Assembly: GCA_017632935.1 (NCBI GenBank)
Contig: JAGBQJ010000035.1
Coordinates: 1-64,000 of the forward strand
Direction of reading: 5' to 3'
Source: Bacteroidales bacterium
Lineage (GTDB): Bacteria; Bacteroidota; Bacteroidia; Bacteroidales; F082
Length of the DNA: 64,000 nucleotides
How positions within the stretch are numbered: the stretch's first letter is position 1; every line of letters starts with the position of its first letter. The notes under the pieces are model-generated. The model saw nothing but the letters and a program-made list of their open reading frames with translations, was not told where the DNA came from and ran no database searches. The position numbers were made by a program, and so were the translations under genes. Below, piece by piece: positions 1 to 7,639 of the stretch.

Positions 1-501
1 CATGGCTATCAACGTGCAGCTTTCGCCGGAAGCATACAAGCCGTAGCCGCTCACCGTGCCGCCCTCGGTCGGGTTGGCTGTAGCGCTGATAGAGTACTGT
101 TGCTCTTCGCCGCCGCCACCACCACCGTTACCGCCGCCATTATTACCACCGCCACCATTGCCGCCGTTCTCAACGGTCACTGCCACGGTGTAAGAGGTCT
201 GTGTGCCGTCTTCCGCCGTCACGGTGTAAATCACGGAGTCGGTGAAGTCCTGACGAAGCCCCGAAGCGGGATTGACGGTGGCCTTGTCGGAAACGGTGAT
301 GATGGGCACCAAAGCCGAAAGGTCAGTTCCAGCAGGCATTGTGGCCACAATGGTCTTGGCATCTTCCATAACCGTCGCCTCAACCGCTGGAGTGAAAAAG
401 AGAAAACTGAGAATTTTCTTTTCGCTGCTCTTCTTTGTGCAGCCGGCCAGCAGCACCACGGCCGCCAGCAACATCACTAAAAACTTACTTAAATTCTTCA
501 T
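1..501 (-). CDS. DUF5018-like surface lipoprotein, C-terminus cut by window edge
   Basis: The gene reads leftward from an ATG at 501 and runs off the window, so only the first 167 codons are visible. The N-terminus is a lipoprotein signal with an LAGC lipobox (Cys21) followed by TKKSSEKK. Residues about 28-110 resemble the Bacteroidetes DUF5018 Ig-like module (PAVEATV..., VPIITVSDKATVNPASG, YTVTAEDG). A Gly/Asn-rich linker of about 20 residues follows, then the start of an InlB-B-like repeat (TANPTEGGTVSG). This is probably an outer-membrane or surface-exposed adhesin-like lipoprotein; the ligand is unknown. A sigma-ABfr -7 element lies about 30 bases upstream. Confidence 0.8.
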   Translation of the reverse strand, partial: MKNLSKFLVMLLAAVVLLAGCTKKSSEKKILSFLFFTPAVEATVMEDAKTIVATMPAGTDLSALVPIITVSDKATVNPASGLRQDFTDSVIYTVTAEDGTQTSYTVAVTVENGGNGGGGNNGGGNGGGGGGEEQQYSISATANPTEGGTVSGYGLYASGESCTLIAM

Positions 502-531
502 AACTCAATTTGGGTTGTTTGTAAACTATTG

Positions 532-539
532 CAAAAATA
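532..539 (-). promoter_or_regulatory. Predicted sigma-ABfr -7 element TATTTTTG for the lipoprotein gene
   Basis: On the minus strand the bases read TATTTTTG, matching the Bacteroidetes TAnnTTTG consensus, about 30 bases before the ATG at 501. No well-spaced -33 TTTG was found. Confidence 0.5.
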
Positions 540-612
540 GCAAAAAAAACGATTCCCGCTAAAAATGCAAACAGAAAAAGGTCCAACAGAAACGACTTCG
601 CCGAGAAATGTT

Positions 613-620
613 TATCTTTG
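613..620 (+). promoter_or_regulatory. Predicted sigma-ABfr -7 element TATCTTTG for the acyltransferase operon
   Basis: TATCTTTG matches TAnnTTTG and lies 55 bases before the chosen ATG at 676. It is divergent from the lipoprotein promoter at 532-539. Confidence 0.55.
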
Positions 621-675
621 CGGCAAAATCCCAAGTGCCACAGAGGTGGTTTGAAACTTGGAAAGTCATTTGATT

Positions 676-1260
676 ATGAGCATCAAAAAAACCATTGGAA
701 AACTCAGGCTCAAGCTCGGTGGCTGGAAGATGATCAACGCCTACCCTGAACTCGGCAACGCCGTCTGCATCGTAGCCCCTCACACCGCCATCAAGGACTT
801 CTTCATCGGTTGGGCCTTCTATTGGGCGCAAGGCATCAATTTCAGGGTCATGATGAAGGTCGAGTTCTTCCAATACTGCGGCGGCATCTTGAGCTGGCCC
901 CTGAAGAAAATAGGCGCCATCCCCGTCAACCGTGGGCACCAAAACCACCTTGTCGAACAGATGGTCGAGATGTTCAGTCATTGCGAGAACACCCATTTGA
1001 TCATCTGCCCCGAAGGTACCCGCAAGAAGGTGAAACATTGGAAAAAAGGGTTTTACGTCATTGCCGAAGGGGCACATCTGCCCATCGCCGTCGGCTTCAT
1101 TGACTACCAAAAGAAACTCTGCTCGCTCGAGAAGGTCATCTATCCCTCAGGCGATTACGACAAAGACCTGGCCGAGATTTGGGACTACTACCGCTCCCGT
1201 AAACCCATGGGCAAACACCCCGAGCTGTTCAACCTCTACGACGAATACGAAAAAGACTGA
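676..1260 (+). CDS. 1-acyl-sn-glycerol-3-phosphate acyltransferase-like protein (PlsC family)
   Basis: This 194-residue protein has the PlsC/LPLAT signature blocks: APHTAIKDFF holds the HX4D catalytic motif, a PVNRG block follows, and CPEGTRKK is the usual EGTR block. It should transfer an acyl chain to a lysophospholipid at the inner face of the membrane; the exact acceptor cannot be read from sequence. It is shorter than housekeeping PlsC and has no clear N-terminal membrane helix, as in the short Bacteroidetes paralogues. An ATG 18 bases upstream is possible, but MSIKKTIGKLRLK fits the family start better. The next gene starts 3 bases after the stop, so the two are probably co-transcribed. 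Confidence 0.82.
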   Translation: MSIKKTIGKLRLKLGGWKMINAYPELGNAVCIVAPHTAIKDFFIGWAFYWAQGINFRVMMKVEFFQYCGGILSWPLKKIGAIPVNRGHQNHLVEQMVEMFSHCENTHLIICPEGTRKKVKHWKKGFYVIAEGAHLPIAVGFIDYQKKLCSLEKVIYPSGDYDKDLAEIWDYYRSRKPMGKHPELFNLYDEYEKD

Positions 1261-1263
1261 GCC

Positions 1264-2727
1264 ATGATTGACCTGAGCGCAAAAATCCACGACAAGTTTA
1301 CCTTGGAGTTTAAAGTGGGATTCAACACGAAGCAAGAAACCAAGCCGCTGAAATACAGCGACTTCGTGATGAACACCTGGATTTTTGTGCCCAACAGCCT
1401 CGACATCAACGCGGCCAAGTATAGCAAAGAGGACTTCTACCGCGACCTCAAGTCGGGTGTGCGCCTCATTACCCCTTCGTACGGACTGCACGAGTTGGCC
1501 AATGACGAGGCGCTGCTGCCTAGCCAGGCACTCATCACCAACTTCAACACCCTGCACATCGCGCCCGACGACACGCAAGACCTCACCCACACCATCAAGA
1601 TGTACTGCGCCATCGCCAAGAGCGCCTTCCGTGACGCCTGTTTCTCCGCCTCGCAAGAGGCTGATGCAACGAAAAGGGCAGCGTCATGCCGGCAGTTCCT
1701 TGACGACAGCTGCAAGACCGTGCATCGTTTCCGCAGCTTGATCAACCAACTGAACGATGAAAACGCCATCGACCGCACACGACAGGTCTTCGCCTATGGC
1801 GACGAGTTCCTGAGCAACGTCTTGGAGAAATACACCTACCGCCTCCGCGACGCCATCCGCCTCCACCATCCTGAAGAATACCCGAAAATAGAGGCGCTTT
1901 TCAAAGCGGTGCTCCACGAGGAAAGGGCCTATCGTGACCAACAAGGCTATCTCAGCGTGAAAACCGACGACGCCAAAGGCAACGAGGACTTCGTCTTCCG
2001 CGCCAGCCTGCTCAAGAAATTCACCGAGAGCGACCTCTACCTCAACGCCACCAAACGCAAGAACACGTTTTTGGTAGAGCAGATCCTCTACAGCCTCGCT
2101 GCCGGTGCCGCCATGGTGGTGGCTACCTTGTCGTCGTTCTTCTTCCAGCAACGCTACGGCAACTTCACCCTGCCCTTCCTTATCGCACTGGTTATCAGCT
2201 ATATGTTCAAGGACCGACTGAAAGACTGGTTGCGGTTGTTTTTCGCCAAGCGCGTCAGCAGCAAGGTTTTTGACACCCGCACTGACTTCCGCGTCAAGAA
2301 CAAGTACATCGGCTGGAGCAAGGACAGTGTCGACTTCATCGACAGCGACAAGATCATCCCCGAGGTGATGGAGCTACGCAGCCGCAATCCCCTCTTCGCC
2401 GAAGTGAGTGGCAAGGACGAGAAGGTGCTGCTGTTCCGCAAAAAGGTACAGCTGTGGCCCAGCGAGTTGGCCAAGGCCAGTCCTTACCCGCTCAGGGGCA
2501 TCAACGACATCCTGCGTTACAACATCACGGAATTCACGCGCAAGATGGACAACCCGAGTTTCCCGCTTTCGGGCACCTGGGAGGACAACGGATACAAGCC
2601 CATCGAAGGCAAGAAGGTTTACCACCTCACCTTCGTCATCCAATGCGTCTACGAGGGCAAGACCGAATACAAGCGCATCGTGGTGCGTTGCGACAGAAAC
2701 GGAATCATCGATGCCAAAGTGAGCTGA
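1264..2727 (+). CDS. Hypothetical protein with two central membrane helices
   Basis: I do not recognise this 487-residue protein. It has a soluble N-terminal half of about 270 residues with predicted helices, a hydrophobic hairpin at about 278-315 (two segments around AAGAAMVVATLSSFFF and LPFLIALVISYMF), then a basic stretch and a mixed C-terminal domain ending in VVRCDRNGIIDAKVS. No catalytic motif is evident. It is tightly coupled to the acyltransferase gene (3-base gap), which suggests a role near the membrane, but this is only inference. Confidence 0.7.
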   Translation: MIDLSAKIHDKFTLEFKVGFNTKQETKPLKYSDFVMNTWIFVPNSLDINAAKYSKEDFYRDLKSGVRLITPSYGLHELANDEALLPSQALITNFNTLHIAPDDTQDLTHTIKMYCAIAKSAFRDACFSASQEADATKRAASCRQFLDDSCKTVHRFRSLINQLNDENAIDRTRQVFAYGDEFLSNVLEKYTYRLRDAIRLHHPEEYPKIEALFKAVLHEERAYRDQQGYLSVKTDDAKGNEDFVFRASLLKKFTESDLYLNATKRKNTFLVEQILYSLAAGAAMVVATLSSFFFQQRYGNFTLPFLIALVISYMFKDRLKDWLRLFFAKRVSSKVFDTRTDFRVKNKYIGWSKDSVDFIDSDKIIPEVMELRSRNPLFAEVSGKDEKVLLFRKKVQLWPSELAKASPYPLRGINDILRYNITEFTRKMDNPSFPLSGTWEDNGYKPIEGKKVYHLTFVIQCVYEGKTEYKRIVVRCDRNGIIDAKVS

Positions 2728-2769
2728 TTTGCGGCTAATCCGAATCCCATTCTAAAGGTTTGAATTTTT

Positions 2770-2797
2770 GTAGAGACGGTGCATGCACCGTCTCTAC
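2770..2797. repeat. 28-bp perfect palindrome, GTAGAGACG...CGTCTCTAC family
   Basis: The bases form a perfect 28-bp palindrome with outer arms GTAGAGACG/CGTCTCTAC and core GTGCATGCAC. The same arms with a different core occur at 30642-30671. It sits between convergent genes immediately after the toxin stop region, so it may also act as a transcription terminator. Confidence 0.85.
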
Positions 2798-3109
2798 TCA
2801 ATGATACAACAAACTATGAACTGCATCATGCACACGGACAATTCTCTCCCCTTCCTCCAGTTCATAGATTCGGTATGCGAAATGAAAATCTTCACAGATA
2901 AACTCTTGATAGCCTTTTGAAATCCATTCTGATTTCAAGCGGGCAATGGGATAAATCTCAGCATACGTGCCAAGTGACTCCATGGCATCATACAACCTAT
3001 CAATCTTTCTGAGCACAGTGGCTTCGTCAAGCGTGATATGGTGATTCATTGCCGCTTCATAGAACGACACGATTTCTTCATGAACGGCTTTATCAATAAA
3101 GACTTTCAT
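2798..3109 (-). CDS. RelE/ParE-family toxin-like protein
   Basis: This 103-residue protein fits the RelE/ParE toxin superfamily in size and pattern: an N-terminal strand (MKVFIDKAVHEEI), a helical pair, and a C-terminal block with GYQEFICEDFHFAYRIYELEEGERIVRVHDAVHS resembling the strand-rich RelE core (quoted in parts: GYQEF, FAYRIY, RIVRVHDAVHS). By analogy it would cleave mRNA at the ribosome or act on gyrase; which of these cannot be told. It is the second gene of a pair: its ATG overlaps the stop of the small upstream gene at 3106-3285, the usual antitoxin-first arrangement. Confidence 0.72.
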   Translation of the reverse strand: MKVFIDKAVHEEIVSFYEAAMNHHITLDEATVLRKIDRLYDAMESLGTYAEIYPIARLKSEWISKGYQEFICEDFHFAYRIYELEEGERIVRVHDAVHSLLYH

Positions 3110-3285
3110 GCTGGATGATAATGTTGATGGACCTTCTCAAGCAACATCCGCTTCGATTCCTCCAAAGAGAGGCACTCTCTTTCTATTTCCACAGCGTCCA
3201 CGCGAGGTGACAATGCCACATAAGCAACGGCAGGCTCCGAAGCCACAGTTACATTATTATCATTCTGACCGTATTCCATTTTCAT
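3106..3285 (-). CDS. Small antitoxin-like protein preceding the RelE/ParE toxin
   Basis: A 59-residue reading frame starts with MKMEYGQNDNN and ends in KVHQHYHPA. It overlaps the toxin start by the four bases ATGA, so translation of the two is probably coupled. The C-terminal half (EIERECLSLEESKRMLLEKV) is amphipathic and helical as expected of a toxin-binding antitoxin tail, with no recognisable DNA-binding fold. The family is unidentified; the antitoxin call rests on position, size and coupling. Confidence 0.6.
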   Translation of the reverse strand: MKMEYGQNDNNVTVASEPAVAYVALSPRVDAVEIERECLSLEESKRMLLEKVHQHYHPA

Positions 3286-3336
3286 GAATTATTAGACTGC
3301 AAAAATAGTATTTTTTTGAAAATAAAACAAAAAAAA

Positions 3337-3357
3337 GGGGGCGTCTCCCGACGCCCC
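3337..3357 (-). terminator. GC-rich hairpin next to an A-tract
   Basis: GGGGCGTC and GACGCCCC pair around a TCCC loop. The run of As at 3330-3336 becomes a T-tract on the minus strand, so this looks like an intrinsic terminator for minus-strand transcripts. Confidence 0.55.
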
Positions 3358-3380
3358 AACAAACAAACAAAAAAATTCAG

Positions 3381-3421
3381 AAAAAGGCTGCCGCCAAATG
3401 AATACGGCAGCCTTTTCTTTT
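3381..3421 (-). terminator. Intrinsic terminator after the small HTH-like gene
   Basis: AAAAAGGCTGCCG and CGGCAGCCTTTT form an 11-13 bp stem flanked by A and T tracts on both sides, directly after the minus-strand stop at 3421. It could work in both directions. Confidence 0.8.
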
Positions 3422-3687
3422 TATTCCTTCTTCTCAGCCTTCTCCCGCGGCTTGCCGAAGATGGCCATGTGAAGTGATTCGAAGAAAGGATCCCCAAAAG
3501 GCAGCCCCATGCGGACAAACAGCTCGGCATCCATGTTGGATTGCTTGAACAGGTCTTCCAGGAAGGCCTGATCCTTGCCCGTCTGCTCCGCCAGCCAGGC
3601 CACGTCGTGGCCGCTCTTGGCCAGCTCGTCTTGCAGGAATTTCCCTGCGTTGAGGATGTTGTCTTTATGGGGTTGTCTTTTTTGCAT
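3421..3687 (-). CDS. Small helical protein, possibly XRE/HTH-like
   Basis: This 88-residue protein has LQDELAKSGHDVAWLAEQTG followed by QAFLEDLFKQSNMDAELFVRMGLPFG, a spacing that resembles the helix-turn-helix of XRE-type regulators (WLAEQTGKDQAFLEDL). The tail is Lys/Glu-rich. It may bind DNA, but no full XRE domain is certain. It lies 15 bases downstream of the FISUMP lipoprotein gene on the same strand and ends at a strong terminator, so it may be the last gene of that operon. Confidence 0.6.
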   Translation of the reverse strand: MQKRQPHKDNILNAGKFLQDELAKSGHDVAWLAEQTGKDQAFLEDLFKQSNMDAELFVRMGLPFGDPFFESLHMAIFGKPREKAEKKE

Positions 3688-3702
3688 TTCTTTGCTTATA
3701 CT

Positions 3703-5310
3703 TTAGTTAGCGTCGCGAACGAGGCGAACGCTATACCCGCGGAGCCTACCGTAGCTGTTACCTGGAAGCAAAGCGGTATTACGGAAGTACACGCCGTACG
3801 CGGAGTAGCCACCATTAGTAGTACTCGACCAGTAGTACCCGTAATCCGCATCGTACATCGAAGAACCATTCCGGCGGCATGTGACTGGCAAAAACACGCA
3901 ACCCGCATCCTCCATCTTGCCCCAGTCGTCTGCATTGTATTGGTTGGCATTCCAGCTGGTGCTGCCAGTCTCATTGACACCTGTTGGAGCAGCGACTCCC
4001 TCTGGATGGGTATAGTTGTCAGGAAACAGTATAACGCCATGAACCGAACCGAACAGATATGCTTTGGCGAAACGAGTCTCAACACCTATTTCTGAACGTC
4101 CGTTAAACAAATACGCCCACTCGGCGCTGGTGAGGGTGCGCCATGCGTAGTTGCCGCCACCCTCTATCTCGTTATGGTTGTAAACACCCCAGTCATAATC
4201 TGTACCTGAAATATTATTTTCACCATCTCCATAATCGACGTTATTTTCACTGGTCATATACGGATACTTGTTGCTATAACCTGAAGTGCCCCATCCGAAC
4301 AAATCAATCCAGCCAGTGTAGGCAGAAGAGATGTAGGCATTGTTACATTTCACCCCATTAACATACACATTGCCATTTGTGGCATCGCCCACATAATCCC
4401 ACTGGTTTTCAGCGAAACGCCAAGTGTTTGTGGATGCCTGATATTGCAGGTTGCCTGGTGAGAAGTGAACTTTTTGGGTTGAACTGACTGAGAACACATA
4501 ATCTGGGGTTAGAATCATCTTAACGCCCTCACCCTCGTTGTAGTAGTTCATGTTCTGATATACGGCGGGAACGGTGATGGTTCCAGAGTAACCGCTCGTA
4601 ATAACGTTAACATTCTCCACTGCATTAGTATTTTGAGGAATCACAGCGAGGAAGGTCTTGTGTGCGGCATCGCTAGTCTGGTAGAGCTTTATCTCATTGG
4701 GATTGCTCGTGGTATTGGCAGGCGTAAACGTAGGCGTGTTAGCAAAAGAGATGGTCATTGCGTTATACATGCCCGAACCCGAAATGGTTATGGGGTTGGT
4801 CAAACCAAAGTCGGTGGTGAACATCACCAAACCGCTGGCTTGGTTGAGGAGCGTCACGGTGGCGTTTACAAAGTCTCCCCCTTCGTAGTTCACCGAGGCG
4901 TAGGAAATCACTGCGGGGCCATTGCTCTGGTTGCTCATGTCAACAGTAATGCTAGTGGTGCTAGCTGTCAAGCCGTCCGGAGCCACCTTGTTGCCCACGA
5001 AGATGAAGTGCAGCTTGTCGTCTGTCGTAAGGGATTCGGTGATGGTGCCAGAAAAGGCAGAGCCACTGTATTGGAGGTAGCCCACATAGCGTCCGCCGTT
5101 GGCCACGAGGATGACATCGCCTTCAGTATAAGCCACCTCGGAATAATCCTGTCCAGGGGTCACGTTCACCTTCTGGCCGCCGTTGTCCACCGTCAGCGTG
5201 ATCTTCACGCCTTCGGTTTCCTCATTGTTGTTGTTCGTGTTTTCCTTCTTGCACTGGCTCAGGCCCAAAACGAGCAGGCCGGCCATCAGAATCATGCTCA
5301 GTCTCTTCAT
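3703..5310 (-). CDS. FISUMP-domain surface lipoprotein
   Basis: The 535-residue protein starts with a lipoprotein signal (lipobox LSQC, Cys20), then an Asn/Glu spacer. Residues about 35-265 form a beta-rich region like fimbrillin-type or Ig-like Bacteroidetes modules. The C-terminal part from about residue 275 is a FISUMP (Fibrobacter succinogenes major paralogous) domain of the C-type-lectin/FGE-like group: VHFSPGNLQYQAS, WRFAENQWDYVG, LTSAEWAYLFNGR, DDWGKMEDAGCVFLP, YYWSSTTNGG and a final GYSVRLVRD. The kinase at 17389-19209 carries a close copy of this domain. It is probably a surface ligand-binding protein. It follows the small exported gene by 3 bases. Confidence 0.85.
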   Translation of the reverse strand: MKRLSMILMAGLLVLGLSQCKKENTNNNNEETEGVKITLTVDNGGQKVNVTPGQDYSEVAYTEGDVILVANGGRYVGYLQYSGSAFSGTITESLTTDDKLHFIFVGNKVAPDGLTASTTSITVDMSNQSNGPAVISYASVNYEGGDFVNATVTLLNQASGLVMFTTDFGLTNPITISGSGMYNAMTISFANTPTFTPANTTSNPNEIKLYQTSDAAHKTFLAVIPQNTNAVENVNVITSGYSGTITVPAVYQNMNYYNEGEGVKMILTPDYVFSVSSTQKVHFSPGNLQYQASTNTWRFAENQWDYVGDATNGNVYVNGVKCNNAYISSAYTGWIDLFGWGTSGYSNKYPYMTSENNVDYGDGENNISGTDYDWGVYNHNEIEGGGNYAWRTLTSAEWAYLFNGRSEIGVETRFAKAYLFGSVHGVILFPDNYTHPEGVAAPTGVNETGSTSWNANQYNADDWGKMEDAGCVFLPVTCRRNGSSMYDADYGYYWSSTTNGGYSAYGVYFRNTALLPGNSYGRLRGYSVRLVRDAN

Positions 5311-5313
5311 GGC

Positions 5314-5619
5314 TCAGTCCTCCTTCTTTTTGAGTGCCACATAGCCTGCGCCTGCGAGGAGCAGGATGGCGATGCCGCTGCCCAGAGGGGCGTCCTGGCC
5401 GTAGTTTTGGTTGTTGATGTCGCCGCCAATGTTTACTTCACCATCACGGTTCTGGCCGAGCATACTTTGTTGCTTGTTGGCTTGCTCGGCAGTGCCAAAC
5501 AGACCGCTATGGTTACTACGGCTGCTTTGCGCCGAAGCCATTGTGGGCAAGGCCAGCATTGCAGCCATTGCCAGAGAGAGCACTGCGGCTCTCCGATTCA
5601 TTTGTTTTTTCATTTTCAC
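5314..5619 (-). CDS. Small exported protein with C-terminal membrane anchor or sorting tail
   Basis: This 101-residue protein has a Sec signal peptide (cleavage likely after ALPTMASA), a short hydrophilic middle rich in Asn/Gln/Gly, and a C-terminus made of PLGSG, a hydrophobic stretch and a basic end (KKKED). The tail looks like the short sorting or anchor tails of small Bacteroidetes exported proteins (PID-CTERM-like). Its function is unknown. It is the first gene of a likely operon with the FISUMP lipoprotein (3-base gap), so it may help export or presentation of that protein; this is inference. Confidence 0.72.
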   Translation of the reverse strand: MKMKKQMNRRAAVLSLAMAAMLALPTMASAQSSRSNHSGLFGTAEQANKQQSMLGQNRDGEVNIGGDINNQNYGQDAPLGSGIAILLLAGAGYVALKKKED

Positions 5620-6031
5620 TTCGTGATTAGTTTCGATTGTTAACTATTAATGTTTGATAAGAATGTCATAAATGCGAAAAGGCCAGATGAACGGGTTCCC
5701 GCACGGGGAATAACGTGTTCTGGCGCTGGGACGGCCGCAACGCGAAAAAGACGCCGACGGACAGGGCCGAAAGCGTCATCCACGCGCGCGGGCGCGTTAT
5801 TATAAAGAGGTGTGAATAGATTGGAAAATCGATGGATTTTTAAAAATCCATCTAACTTATTGATTTTTAGAGTGTTACATCTATACGGGGGGGGGTAGAA
5901 ACGCCTACTCTATTCGCCAAAACAGGCGAAAAGGCCAAGTTTATGTCATATTTTTGCCCAAATAAATGCATGCCATTTCAAAATCGGCGGCAAAAGTACG
6001 AAAAAGTTTTCATTCTCAGGCAAAAAACTTA
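5620..6031. other. 412-bp intergenic region with GC-rich tract, palindrome and G9 run
   Basis: No gene is supported here. It holds a GC-rich stretch (about 5690-5810), a perfect palindrome at 5831-5852, nine consecutive Gs at 5887-5895 and a short hairpin TTCGCC/GGCGAA at 5913-5930. On the minus strand TACTTTTG (5991-5998) matches the sigma-ABfr -7 box and could start a transcript with a long leader toward the small exported gene at 5619. Confidence 0.6.
5831..5852. repeat. 22-bp perfect AT-rich palindrome
   Basis: GATGGATTTTT is followed directly by AAAAATCCATC, a perfect inverted repeat without loop. It lies about 210 bases upstream of the exported-protein operon and may be an operator or part of a leader structure. 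Confidence 0.75.
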
Positions 6032-7078
6032 TCAAATATCAAAAAAATTCCGTGACGCGGCAAACTGGAGCCCAAAATCCAACGTCACCATAGCCGCCAG
6101 AGCCTCCACCAAGACCACGGCGCGGGGCAAGGCACTCACATCGTGCCTACCTTCAATGGCGATTTCGCAAGCCTCCCCTGCCCTGTTCACGGTTGGCTGA
6201 GGTTTTGCAATGCTCGGTATGGGCTTGAAGGCCACGCGGAAAACGATATCATTGCCATTACTGATGCCGCCTTGTATGCCGCCCGAGTGGTTGGTCAAAG
6301 TCGTAATATTGACACGAGACTCGAGACTGCGGGACTCGGGACTTGTCTCGCGTCTCGCGTCTCTTAGTCCCGCGTCCATTTTATTAATAAAGGTGTCGTT
6401 GGCTTCGGAGCCTTTCATCTTGGCCAAGGCAAAACCGTCGCCCATCTCGAAGCCTTTTACAGCAGGCAAACTGAACATGGCATGAGCCAACGCTGCGGAA
6501 AACTTGTCGAACATCGGCTCGCCCCAACCTGCTGACACGCCAGTGATGCGGCATTCCACGACACCGCCCACGGTGTCGCCTTCCTTGCGGGCTTGTTCTG
6601 CATCGCCCATTTGGGTCACCTCCGCAAAGACCTGGATGTCTTTCTCCTTCAACACCTGCTTGGCGATGGCACCGGCCACCACGATGGGCAAGGTCGTCCG
6701 CGCCGAGGCCCTGCCGCCACCGCGCCAGTCGCGGAGACCGTATCTCTGCTCGTAGGTGAAGTCGGCGTGCGAAGGACGATAGATGTCCTTCAAGGCCTCG
6801 TAATCCTCTGGTTTACAATCCTCATTGCGCACCATAAAGGCAATCGGCGTGCCTAAGGTGACGCCATCCAAAAGACCTGAGAGCCATTCCAATTTGTCGG
6901 CTTCCTTGCGTTGCGAAGCGGTTGGAGATTGGGCGGTCTTGCGCCTTTGCAGTTCGCTTTCGATGCAACCGAAATCCAGCTTCAGCTGCGAGGGGCAGCC
7001 GTCGATGACGCCGCCGATGGCCGCGCCGTGCGACTCGCCGAAGGTGGTGAGCCTGAAAATGTGTCCGATGGTATTCAT
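6032..7078 (-). CDS. aroC: Chorismate synthase with a 22-codon in-frame insertion
   Basis: The protein converts 5-enolpyruvylshikimate-3-phosphate to chorismate with reduced FMN, the last step of the shikimate pathway. Family blocks are clear: GHIFRLTTFGESHG at the N-terminus, YRPSHADFTYEQRYG, the RGGGRASARTT signature, and NHSGGIQGGISNG. The start MNTIGHIF at 7078 is chosen over a start 13 codons upstream because it matches the family N-terminus and directly follows a promoter. Between KGSEANDTFIN and TNHSGGIQGG there are about 22 Arg/Ser/Glu-rich residues absent from the usual family alignment, encoded by a repetitive stretch (6311-6376). The transcript is probably almost leaderless, and the gene is divergent from smpB. 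Confidence 0.95.
   Translation of the reverse strand: MNTIGHIFRLTTFGESHGAAIGGVIDGCPSQLKLDFGCIESELQRRKTAQSPTASQRKEADKLEWLSGLLDGVTLGTPIAFMVRNEDCKPEDYEALKDIYRPSHADFTYEQRYGLRDWRGGGRASARTTLPIVVAGAIAKQVLKEKDIQVFAEVTQMGDAEQARKEGDTVGGVVECRITGVSAGWGEPMFDKFSAALAHAMFSLPAVKGFEMGDGFALAKMKGSEANDTFINKMDAGLRDARRETSPESRSLESRVNITTLTNHSGGIQGGISNGNDIVFRVAFKPIPSIAKPQPTVNRAGEACEIAIEGRHDVSALPRAVVLVEALAAMVTLDFGLQFAASRNFFDI
6311..6376. repeat. Repetitive 66-bp in-frame insertion within aroC
   Basis: The stretch is built from near-heptamer units (CGAGACT, CGGGACT on one half; TGTCTCG, CGTCTCG, TAGTCCCG on the other), giving an imperfect inverted repeat. It keeps the aroC frame and encodes DAGLRDARRE, then TSPESRSLESRV. 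It looks like a small palindromic element that entered a coding sequence. Confidence 0.65.
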
Positions 7079-7083
7079 GGGGG

Positions 7084-7091
7084 CAAAAATA
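7084..7091 (-). promoter_or_regulatory. Predicted sigma-ABfr -7 element TATTTTTG for aroC
   Basis: It reads TATTTTTG on the minus strand and ends only 5 bases before the aroC ATG (7078), implying a leader of a few bases or none. Confidence 0.6.
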
Positions 7092-7101
7092 ACAAAAAAG
7101 C

Positions 7102-7142
7102 ATTTTGCCCATGTCATTCCTGAAGGAATCTATGGGCAAAAT
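7102..7142. promoter_or_regulatory. 41-bp two-part inverted repeat between divergent aroC and smpB
   Basis: Outer arms ATTTTGCCCAT (7102-7112) and ATGGGCAAAAT (7132-7142) are perfect inverted repeats enclosing a second pair ATTCCT/AGGAAT (7116-7129). It lies between the two divergent -7 elements, so it could be a shared operator; it could also be a small dispersed palindrome. Confidence 0.7.
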
Positions 7143-7155
7143 CGCAGGAAATTTG

Positions 7156-7163
7156 TACTTTTG
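7156..7163 (+). promoter_or_regulatory. Predicted sigma-ABfr -7 element TACTTTTG for smpB
   Basis: TACTTTTG ends 8 bases before the smpB ATG at 7172, so the mRNA leader would be very short. Confidence 0.6.
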
Positions 7164-7171
7164 CAGCCGCA

Positions 7172-7639
7172 ATGGACAAAAAGACCGCAAATAGCAACAT
7201 CAAGATAAAGAACAAGCGCGCCACGTTCGAGTATTTTCTCGTGGAGACGTTCACGGCAGGTATCGTGTTGACCGGCACGGAGATCAAATCCATCCGTGGC
7301 GGCAAGGCGAGTCTGGCGGACTCGTATTGCAGCTTCAAGGGCAACGAGCTGTTTGTCATCGGCATGCACATCGCCGAATACGCCCAAGGCACCTACAACA
7401 ACCACGACCCGAAGCGCGACCGCAAACTGCTGCTCAACGCCCGCGAGCTGCGCAAGCTGAAAAACAAAGTGCAGGAAAAAGGCTTTACCATCGTGCCCGT
7501 CACCTTATTTATTAATGAGAACGGCCTTGCCAAACTGGATATCGCCCTGGCGCGAGGCAAGCATTACTACGACAAGCGCGAGAGCCTGAAGACCAAGGAC
7601 TCGAAGCGGGAGTTGGAGCGAATGGATAGATACAACTGA
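7172..7639 (+). CDS. smpB: SsrA-binding protein SmpB
   Basis: SmpB binds tmRNA and brings it to stalled ribosomes for trans-translation. The 155-residue length is normal. Diagnostic parts are visible: the N-terminal strand block ([18 protein letters not shown]), [20 protein letters not shown], the [15 protein letters not shown] segment, the [21 protein letters not shown] block and the basic C-terminal tail [16 protein letters not shown] that enters the decoding centre. The tmRNA gene itself was not seen in the window. It is a single-gene unit divergent from aroC. Confidence 0.97.
   Translation: MDKKTANSNIKIKNKRATFEYFLVETFTAGIVLTGTEIKSIRGGKASLADSYCSFKGNELFVIGMHIAEYAQGTYNNHDPKRDRKLLLNARELRKLKNKVQEKGFTIVPVTLFINENGLAKLDIALARGKHYYDKRESLKTKDSKRELERMDRYN

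Noticed and set aside
3703..5310. Diversity-generating retroelement at the FISUMP gene
   Set aside because: No reverse transcriptase, accessory protein or near-identical template repeat was found in the window; only the target-type domain is present, so it is kept as a question only.
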